From positions 1 through 39,173 of the forward strand of contig DASWJH010000007.1 of NCBI GenBank assembly GCA_036397255.1: 39,173 bases of DNA, read 5' to 3'. Below, piece after piece: positions 33,307-39,173 of the stretch (the stretch's first letter is position 1; each line of letters opens with the position of its first letter). This stretch comes from Nitrospiria bacterium. Its GTDB lineage: Bacteria > Nitrospirota > Nitrospiria > DASWJH01. Both the position numbers and the translations under genes were made by a program. Below the pieces are notes generated by a model. It was not told the origin of the DNA and ran no database searches. It saw only the letters and a program-made list of their open reading frames with translations.

Positions 33307-33379
33307 TGTCTCCCGACCAAACCTCCATCGTGACAAGGGTTCTATAGACCCAATCAACCTACCATGGTTTTGGGAGACA
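33307..33379 (-). ncRNA. Candidate IS110 bridge RNA core
   Basis: Upstream of the transposase start, TGTCTCCC (33307-33314) and GGGAGACA (33372-33379) are perfect complements that enclose an inner hairpin GGGT-7-ACCC (33337-33351). IS110 elements are known to encode a structured bridge RNA in the noncoding end before the transposase. The location and nested structure fit, but loop-to-target pairing was not tested. Confidence 0.4.
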
Positions 33380-33514
33380 GGGAACACACTACAAAAAGGA
33401 TTCTATGACCCAGGTGAAAAGCAAGTTCTCCTGCCCTTGCAACTTTGATTCTCGAACCTTATATCATAAATTGATATATAGCTGCGCATAATTAAATGGA
33501 TATGTTATTTTAAA

Positions 33515-33547
33515 CATGCTATCCTGTAATAGGAGGTGGATAGCATG
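33515..33547 (+). promoter_or_regulatory. Hairpin that holds the ribosome site of the IS630 transposase
   Basis: CATGCTATCC (33515-33524) and GGATAGCATG (33538-33547) form a perfect 10-bp stem. The Shine-Dalgarno AGGAGG lies in the loop and the ATG in the stem. Such a structure would lower translation from transcripts that read through from outside. Confidence 0.65.
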
Positions 33548-34096
33548 CGTGCACGATTTCTTCAAGGACATTGGAAGAAGATCAAGAAGCTCCTCAGCTT
33601 GAAGAAGGAAGCCGAGCAAGATGGAGAATATCGGGTGGCTAAGAGGATCCATGCGGTAGCGTTGAACATGGAGGGACGGACCAGCATCGAAATCTCTGAC
33701 GTGTTGAAGGCTCCACGATCTGCCGTTTCTTTGTGGTTGAAGAACTATGAAGGTCATGGATTGGAAGGCATTCTGGAAGGTCAGCGGTCGGGAAGGCCCC
33801 CTGAATTGGCTCCACAGCAACGAGTCACACTGGCAGACATCATAGAGAGCGGGCCGGTCGCCTATGGCTTTCTCTCGGGAGTCTGGACCTCTCCGATGGT
33901 GGCCAGAGTCATCCGCGAAGAATTTGGTGTCGAGTATCATCCAGGTCATGTGAGAAAGCTTCTGTATGAACTTGGGTTTTCGGTCCAACGGCCCAAGCGA
34001 ATATTGGCGAAGGCTGATGAGGCGCAACGATCTCGCTGGACACGGCACACTTATCCCCACATTAAAAAAAAGCCAAAGCAGAAGGGGCGGCCTTGA
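33545..34096 (+). CDS. IS630 transposase, first frame (HTH part)
   Basis: ATG at 33545 with AGGAGG six bases before; 183 residues. Two helix-turn-helix segments are visible (ISDVLKAPRSAVSLWLKNYE and MVARVIREEFGVEYHPGHVRKLL). The frame ends with KKKPKQKGRP after an A8 run (34063-34070). In that run AAA AAA AAG gives the slippery heptamer A_AAA_AAG in the right phase. A -1 slip leads into KAKAEGAALIHDDEASF, the normal IS630 join to the DDE domain, so the active enzyme is probably a frameshift fusion. Confidence 0.88.
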   Translation: MRARFLQGHWKKIKKLLSLKKEAEQDGEYRVAKRIHAVALNMEGRTSIEISDVLKAPRSAVSLWLKNYEGHGLEGILEGQRSGRPPELAPQQRVTLADIIESGPVAYGFLSGVWTSPMVARVIREEFGVEYHPGHVRKLLYELGFSVQRPKRILAKADEAQRSRWTRHTYPHIKKKPKQKGRP

Positions 34097-34602
34097 TCCA
34101 CGACGATGAAGCCAGTTTCCGGCAGGATTCAACCCTCTACCAGACTTGGTCGAGGTTAGGATGCCAGCCGCTTATTCCCGTAACGGGTCAAAGAAAAAAC
34201 TTGAAGGTTTTTGGCGCCGTGGATCTTTTCGCTGCCCGATTCCTCTATAAATTTGCAGAGGTCTTTAATGCCAAAACGTACATGGCCTATCTGGAGCAGA
34301 TCGCCAGAGCCTACTTTCCCCGGAAAACTGTTCTTATCCAAGACAACGCTTCTTACCACAAAGACAAGAACGTCTGGTTATGGTTTGGAGAAAATCGCAA
34401 ATGGCTGACCGTTCACAACCTGCCTCCCTACTGCCCAGAACTTAACGCAACCGAGCGACTTTGGCATCATACCCGCCTGACCGGAACACACAACCGCTAT
34501 TTCACAACGATAGATGAGCTTCATGACACTGTCTCCCGTGTGCTCAAAAGCATCCAAAGACGTCCTGAACAAATTCGAGGCTATCTTAAACCATATTGTT
34601 AA
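34093..34602 (+). CDS. IS630 transposase, second frame (DDE domain)
   Basis: 169 residues open in the -1 frame relative to the first; its nominal TTG overlaps the TGA of the first frame (TTGA). It carries the catalytic triad of the IS630/mariner superfamily: Asp in IHDDEASF, Asp in VLIQDNASYH, and Glu in PELNATERLWH. The C-terminus is complete (RGYLKPYC). It is expressed most likely as a fusion by -1 frameshifting, or by reinitiation at the overlap. Confidence 0.88.
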   Translation: MIHDDEASFRQDSTLYQTWSRLGCQPLIPVTGQRKNLKVFGAVDLFAARFLYKFAEVFNAKTYMAYLEQIARAYFPRKTVLIQDNASYHKDKNVWLWFGENRKWLTVHNLPPYCPELNATERLWHHTRLTGTHNRYFTTIDELHDTVSRVLKSIQRRPEQIRGYLKPYC

Positions 34603-34632
34603 TATGTCTATTTATTTATGCGCAGTTATATA

Positions 34633-34883
34633 GTAGCAGATGTTATCCCCAAATCAGGGGAAATGTCTGGTTTGTTAGATCTCGTCCCTCTGAGTCAGTG
34701 ACAGACTTGTAAAAACCATAAAATATAGTTCTTTGTCATTACCGGAAAGGGTTTCCCCATATGCTTTAAACGCGAAAAAGGAACTCAATCTTTTCAGATC
34801 ATTTTATATTTTCTGGATTCCCTTTTCATGGGGATAACGACTTTTTACAAATCCATTGATTACAACATACATACACAAAAAAC
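34633..34883. other. Intergenic region after IS630
   Basis: 251 bp; no frame related to the interrupted spore-coat-U-like gene was found. A GTCATTACCGG word at about 34736 resembles the dispersed repeat core. Nothing else is seen. Confidence 0.4.
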
Positions 34884-35741
34884 CTAATTCTTTTTTAATT
34901 TCTTCCCTTCAAATTCAATGGAAGATCCAGGCTCCATGACAAGGGTTTGTATCCTCTTCTTTTTGAGGGCTCCCGTAAATTCTTTTGCATCCTGTGTCAA
35001 AACCGGGAATGTTCCAAAATGGTGAGGGATCACCAATTTTGCTTTGACCGATTCGGCAGCCCTGGCGGCCATGTAAGGCTCCATTCCAAAATGCCCACCG
35101 ATGTTGATGAGGGCCACATCGGGAGCATAGACTTCTCCCACTACCTCCATATCCTTGAAGTAGGCCGTGTCTCCCGTGTGATAGATGGTCGGCCCATCCT
35201 TTATTTTTAAAATAAAACCCACCGGATTCCCTCCATAGACCAAATCGGGTTGATCCACCTTGGCATTTGGGTTTTGAACACCGCTTGAATGAACGGCGGG
35301 CGTCATGGCCACAATGACCTCTCCATCCGCTATGGATATCTCCCCGCCAATATTCATCAAGGTATCAAACCCCATCTGTTCCTTTGGGTAACCCAAAAGC
35401 TTTGCCATATTGGATCCTAATTCAAAGGTTGCTACAAGCCGGGCCCCTGTTTTTTTTGCCAGGCCTGCCGAATCACCGGTATGGTCAAAATGGCCATGGG
35501 TGACAAGAATATAATTCAATTTTTTAATCCCCTCGATTGGATCTTTTTCTTCTTTAGCATTGGGATTAACCGGGTTTTTAAGCCATGGATCGACCATCAA
35601 TACTTTTCCTTTCGGGGTTGTAATTTCAAAAGCGGCATGGCCATGCCAGGTAATAACAGTTTGACCCGCCCATGCAAAAGATTGATAGGTTAAAAACAAA
35701 GAAAAAACTCCAACAACAACCCGTTTACTTAATAAGTTCAT
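34884..35741 (-). CDS. Exported UPF0173-type metallo-beta-lactamase-fold hydrolase
   Basis: 285 residues. Residues 1-25 (VVVGVFSLFLTYQSFAWA) form a signal peptide, so it is periplasmic, whereas most UPF0173/UlaG-like proteins are cytoplasmic and about 230 residues long. The mature part opens TVITWHGHAAFEI and has the metal motif THGHFDH (81-87). The second histidine is in TPAVHSSG, the metal-bridging Asp in YHTGDTAYF and the last His in VIPHHFGTFP. Two Zn or Mn ions would be bound; the substrate is unknown. ATG start with GGAGGAAAG. It is divergent from the AsmA gene. Confidence 0.92.
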   Translation of the reverse strand: MNLLSKRVVVGVFSLFLTYQSFAWAGQTVITWHGHAAFEITTPKGKVLMVDPWLKNPVNPNAKEEKDPIEGIKKLNYILVTHGHFDHTGDSAGLAKKTGARLVATFELGSNMAKLLGYPKEQMGFDTLMNIGGEISIADGEVIVAMTPAVHSSGVQNPNAKVDQPDLVYGGNPVGFILKIKDGPTIYHTGDTAYFKDMEVVGEVYAPDVALINIGGHFGMEPYMAARAAESVKAKLVIPHHFGTFPVLTQDAKEFTGALKKKRIQTLVMEPGSSIEFEGKKLKKN

Positions 35742-35907
35742 TTCTTTCCTCCCTCCATCATTCTCATTGGAATTCCATTAAAAAAGACTCTATAATTCCC
35801 CTACGGTTGATTAAAAAAACGGCTTTTATTTTAGCATAAATAAGAAATACTCTTTGTATGGTTTTTTCACCATTTATCAAGGGTTCCTTGTCTAAAAAGG
35901 AAGGAAC

Positions 35908-38900
35908 ATGAACAAAACCCCAAAATGGTCTCTCTTGATCATCGGTGTTTTTACGGTCACGGTTATTTTTGTTCTTCTGGCCCTTCCCTATCTTATTTCA
36001 ACAGAAAAATTCAAAAAGCCCCTTGTGAATCAAATCAGTTCCGCCCTCAACAGAGAGGTTTCCATCAATGAGGTGCGTCTTTCCCTTTTTCCTTGGGTAG
36101 GACTTCATTGCACGGATATTCAGATTCTGGAAGAAGGTTCGAACCAGGGAAAACTCCTGGTCCTGAACGCACTGGATATTAAAATTCGATTCTTTTCCCT
36201 TATCCGTGGAAACCCACAAATCGGAGAAATTCGTCTCAACGAACCCAACCTCCAAATCATTCGCCTTCCCCAGGGTCAAACCAATTTGACCACTCTATTG
36301 GACTCCACCCCAAAAAGCGAAATTTCAGAAGAACAACCCACCCTATCGGCATTCCTATTGGGGTTAACCATTTCGGAATTTTCAATTTCGAATGGAATCA
36401 TCCGATTGATTGACCAAACAGACCCTCAAAATAGTTCTGGACGGGAACTTAAAAATATCAACATCAACTTAAAAAATGTTTCCTTTACCCGACCCATGGA
36501 TGTGTCTCTCTCTTTGGAAATGGAAGAAATTCCCAAAACCCCAATATCCTACAAAGGTCAAATATTTCCCGATCTGAAAGGGGGAAAGATCACTCTAGAA
36601 AACAACCGGATCCGGTTAGGTGAAATAGAGCTTTTGTTATCCGGTTCTATTTCCGAAATCCAAACTAATCCCGCCTTCTCCATTTTACTTCAAGACAAGC
36701 AGCTTCCTTTAGACCAAGCGGTTCTTTTAGCAAAAGCATTGAACATTCCCGTATCTCCAGATCTAGACCTTGAAGGAACGGGAAGTTTGGATGCAACCCT
36801 TCAAGGACCAACCGATCATTTAAACATATTCCTTAAATTGAGTTTAGAGGATTCTTCATTAACTTATAAAAATGTGTTTAAAAAAGAGAAAGGCCTTCCT
36901 TCGGAAATCTCATTTCAAACCTCTTGGGTTCCGGAGTCCCCGGAGAAGGGCAAATTCAATTTTGATTATTTGATAATGGGGCTTACACAAACAGACCCCA
37001 GCTTAAACGTCTCCCTTCAAGGGCAAGGCACCCTGGACCGGGACAATCACTTCATTCTTTTTAAAAACCCTCAAGGGAACATAGAAGACCTTCAATTTAC
37101 CTTTGAAGGAACATTATCACAATTAAACTCAAACCCAGAAATTCAATTTGACCTGGAAGGCAAAAACCTCTCCAACAAAAAGATTTCATCCCTTGCCAAG
37201 GTTTTTAAGAAACCTCTTCCTCCTCAGATAGAAATGGGGGGGGATTCAACTCTCAAGGTTTCTATAAAAGGTTTGCTCGAGGAATTCACAATGATGGCAA
37301 CCCTCTCCATTGATGCCTCTTATTTAACCTATGAAAACGTTTTTAGGAAGAAAAAAGGGGAAAAAGGTTATTTAACCGTCCAAACCCTTTATAAACCTAA
37401 AAGCAAGAATTGGTCATCTATAAAATCTCACTATTCCTTAGCCGGTCACACGGGAAAGGGATGGATGGTACCCATTTCATTAACAGGAAAAGGCTTAGCC
37501 GATTTGGAGCAGCAAATATTGACCATTGAAAATAATCATATCACAATGAATGGTCTCGAAATCACCTTATACGGAAAATTGACCCATTTGAACAACATCC
37601 CGGAACTGGATATAGTTATGAAGGGGTCCACCCTTTCCCTTGAAAACCTGACTGCTATTTTAAAATCAGTGAATATCTCAACTCCTCCAAACCTCCAAGT
37701 GGAAGGAACCGGGAATTTGATGGTTTCTTTTTTGGGCCCAATTAAAAAACTAAACATTTCAGGAAAAGGGAATTTCAATAAAACGCAAATGATTTTTGCA
37801 GAGGTGATAAGGAAGGAAAGCGGAATTCCAACAGGTTTAAAATTTGACCTACTCTCCACTCCCAATCAATTGGAAATTTATGACTTTGAATTAAAAGGGG
37901 CCAACTCTGATCTCACTTTGAAAGGTCAATGGACCTACTCTCCTTTAACCCACCTGGATTTCGTCGTTTCCTCAAATTATCTGGAAGGGCAAGGATGGTT
38001 GTTTCCAGCACTTCAGGACGCGCCTTCTCAAAAACAGGGGGAAAAAATTAAACCCTTAGAAATACAAACCAAAGGACCCAACCCCCCTGCTTTAAAAGCC
38101 AAGGTCGATTTAAATTTTAAAAAAGGAACACTCCGAGGTATTCCCTTTTCTGATTTGACCGGAACCCTCACCTTAGATCAAGGCATTTTATCCATAAACC
38201 CATTTGCGTTAAACCTCGCGGGAGGCCCCTTTGAAGGAAACTATACCTTGGACCTAAACGGATCTTCCCCTTCTTTTCAATTATCTGCAAAATCGGAAGG
38301 CCCCGATCTGCACCAGCTCTTTTTACAAACCAAACTTAAAGATAAAGTCTATGGTCGCCTGTTTGGGCAAATTTCCTTGGATGGGAAGGGCAATCAATGG
38401 GAGGAAACACGAAAAAACCTCCATGGAAACGGGAATATTTTAATCAAAGAGGCCTATTTTCCATCCCTTCAGCTCCTTGAAGGCATTTCAAGCCTCCTGG
38501 GTGTTTCCTTAAAAGACCTTGGGTTCCAAAAAAACAATCCCTTTCAAGAACTCAATGGTTCCTTTGTCATGGAAACTGGAGAAATCAAAACCAACGACCT
38601 AAACATGAACATGAGGGGTCTCACCCTGTCCGCAAAAGGCAAGCTTGGTTTAGATCAAACCCTTTCCCTTCGAATCATGGCGAAAATGGGTCCTCAAATC
38701 GCCGACCTTCTTCCCTTACCCACCGGGCTTACCAAAACGTTTTTTAAAAACAACAGGGTGGGTTTACTCGTTCCATTTAACCTAACGGGGACTTGGTCGG
38801 AACCCAAAATCTCAACGGATACGAAGGGGCTTGTGGATCTCGCTACTCAGGGTATCATCGATAAAACGATTGATGTTATTCCCGATGTCTTTAAAGATCT

Positions 38901-38916
38901 TTTTAAAAAGAAATAA
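35908..38916 (+). CDS. AsmA-family protein
   Basis: 1,002 residues. One N-terminal membrane helix (about 8-30) anchors a long periplasmic beta-rich body. The first part is AsmA-like: TEKFKKPLVNQISSALNREVSINEVRLSLFPW (about 32-63). The C-terminal part follows AsmA_2: GISSLLGVSLKDLGF, FQELNGSFVMETGEI and LSAKGKLGLDQTLSLRIMAKM. In the middle three similar stretches recur about every 155 residues (near 276, 430 and 586), each with a 'P-P-x-x-x-x-G-x-x-x-L-x-V-x-x-x-G' outline followed by a Y/F-E-N/E-V-F/I-x-K repeat. AsmA-like proteins are thought to bridge the periplasm and carry lipids to the outer membrane. GGAAGG precedes the ATG. No operon partner in the window. Confidence 0.9.
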   Translation: MNKTPKWSLLIIGVFTVTVIFVLLALPYLISTEKFKKPLVNQISSALNREVSINEVRLSLFPWVGLHCTDIQILEEGSNQGKLLVLNALDIKIRFFSLIRGNPQIGEIRLNEPNLQIIRLPQGQTNLTTLLDSTPKSEISEEQPTLSAFLLGLTISEFSISNGIIRLIDQTDPQNSSGRELKNININLKNVSFTRPMDVSLSLEMEEIPKTPISYKGQIFPDLKGGKITLENNRIRLGEIELLLSGSISEIQTNPAFSILLQDKQLPLDQAVLLAKALNIPVSPDLDLEGTGSLDATLQGPTDHLNIFLKLSLEDSSLTYKNVFKKEKGLPSEISFQTSWVPESPEKGKFNFDYLIMGLTQTDPSLNVSLQGQGTLDRDNHFILFKNPQGNIEDLQFTFEGTLSQLNSNPEIQFDLEGKNLSNKKISSLAKVFKKPLPPQIEMGGDSTLKVSIKGLLEEFTMMATLSIDASYLTYENVFRKKKGEKGYLTVQTLYKPKSKNWSSIKSHYSLAGHTGKGWMVPISLTGKGLADLEQQILTIENNHITMNGLEITLYGKLTHLNNIPELDIVMKGSTLSLENLTAILKSVNISTPPNLQVEGTGNLMVSFLGPIKKLNISGKGNFNKTQMIFAEVIRKESGIPTGLKFDLLSTPNQLEIYDFELKGANSDLTLKGQWTYSPLTHLDFVVSSNYLEGQGWLFPALQDAPSQKQGEKIKPLEIQTKGPNPPALKAKVDLNFKKGTLRGIPFSDLTGTLTLDQGILSINPFALNLAGGPFEGNYTLDLNGSSPSFQLSAKSEGPDLHQLFLQTKLKDKVYGRLFGQISLDGKGNQWEETRKNLHGNGNILIKEAYFPSLQLLEGISSLLGVSLKDLGFQKNNPFQELNGSFVMETGEIKTNDLNMNMRGLTLSAKGKLGLDQTLSLRIMAKMGPQIADLLPLPTGLTKTFFKNNRVGLLVPFNLTGTWSEPKISTDTKGLVDLATQGIIDKTIDVIPDVFKDLFKKK

Positions 38917-39173
38917 GAGGGACTCATTTGGGATTAAGGGCTGCAACTGTTTTTTATATTGACTGAATTTCCCAATAAAAGTTAATCTTGGAGGGGAAAA
39001 GCGAAAATTTTTGTCATCCCGAACATCTTTATTTGGGTCTTCGTGTAATCGAGTGGGTAAAAATTGTTAAAAAGTGTTTAAGGTCCATACAGGGCAAGGG
39101 TCAAGTCAAAGTCATTCTGTGGTTGAAGCCTTTGAAGTATTAGAGGTTCCTGCAAAATCCAGTTCGTCATTCC
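38917..39173. repeat. Terminal intergenic region with dispersed repeat words
   Basis: No gene is present in these 257 bp. GTCATCCCGAAC (about 39014-39025) and GTCATTCC at the very end (39166-39173) belong to the same short repeat type as at the start of the window. The last copy is cut by the window end. Confidence 0.4.

Larger units (their letters stand above)
32407..33474 (-). mobile_element. Partial IS110-family element
   Basis: It contains a 3'-truncated DEDD transposase gene, its 5' noncoding end with a structured region (possible bridge RNA) and a border with the IS630 element near 33475. The left border coincides with the break in the spore-coat-U-like gene. Since the end of the transposase is missing, a deletion took away one side of the element together with the rest of the host gene. 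Confidence 0.8.
33475..34632 (+). mobile_element. IS630-family insertion sequence, apparently complete
   Basis: The ends match as inverted repeats: 33475-33503 and the complement of 34604-34632 agree at 25 of 29 bases, with the core CTGCGCATAA. Each end has TATATA on the outer side, consistent with TA target duplication. It holds the two transposase frames. It sits at the end of the IS110 remnant. Confidence 0.85.

Noticed and set aside
1-39173. CRISPR arrays, tRNA or rRNA genes, phage genes and sigma54 -24/-12 promoters
   Set aside because: None was seen by reading: no regularly spaced repeats, no cloverleaf with a CCA end, no structural phage genes and no TGGCAC-N5-TTGC match at a sensible place. 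A tRNAscan or CRISPR finder was not run.

Overview
The window is a 39 kb piece of a Gram-negative-type bacterial chromosome of moderate GC, with no ribosomal or other phylogenetic marker. The gene mix (cytoplasmic PAS kinase with an NtrC-type regulator, LemA/TPM pair, AsmA, MltB, MscS, CarboxypepD-type cupredoxin proteins, a c-di-GMP riboswitch ahead of a pilin-like gene) would fit a metal-cycling lineage such as Nitrospirota or the former Deltaproteobacteria. That placement is inference only.

Layout. 1-6600: small minus-strand housekeeping and accessory genes (GNAT, DUF899-like, AHSA1 plus ArsR pair with a palindromic operator, PNPOx-fold protein, CocE-type lipoprotein hydrolase, SnoaL-like), including two genes broken by frameshifts (DUF6958-like, PhzF-like). 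6691-9709: soluble PAS histidine kinase and sigma54-type response regulator, overlapping. 9975-13261: an exported unknown protein and a minus-strand group of four (nucleotidyltransferase-like, TPM, LemA, YIP1). 13520-16048: small unknown gene, TerB-like gene with a probable CTG start, MscS channel.

16588-30178 is the remarkable part. Two giant (about 1,640 residue) exported multicopper oxidases, each built of three successive two-cupredoxin units, flank three small exported proteins that each carry a complete type-1 copper ligand set (H...C-x2-H-x2-M) followed by a carboxypeptidase-regulatory-like domain. A SmbP-like His-rich metal-binding protein follows the second oxidase. The size and six-domain layout recall MofA/MnxG-type manganese-oxidising multicopper oxidases. 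The reading proposed here is an extracytoplasmic copper-redox system in which the giant oxidases oxidise a metal or other reductant and the small blue-copper-like proteins pass electrons. The first half (MCO1 plus two small proteins) looks richer in GC than the second (one small protein, MCO2, SmbP-like), and a gene-less stretch of apparent debris separates them, so the cluster looks like two modules brought together.

30499-39173: MltB-type transglycosylase; a GEMM (c-di-GMP-I) riboswitch with terminator in front of a spore-coat-U/pilin-like gene that is cut off by a partial IS110 element; a full IS630 element with matching ends, a canonical A_AAA_AAG slippery site and a hairpin holding its ribosome site; an exported UPF0173 metallo-hydrolase; and a 1,002-residue AsmA-family protein. 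Short dispersed repeats of the 'GGAATGAC' type lie at both ends of the window. No tRNA, rRNA or CRISPR array was seen.
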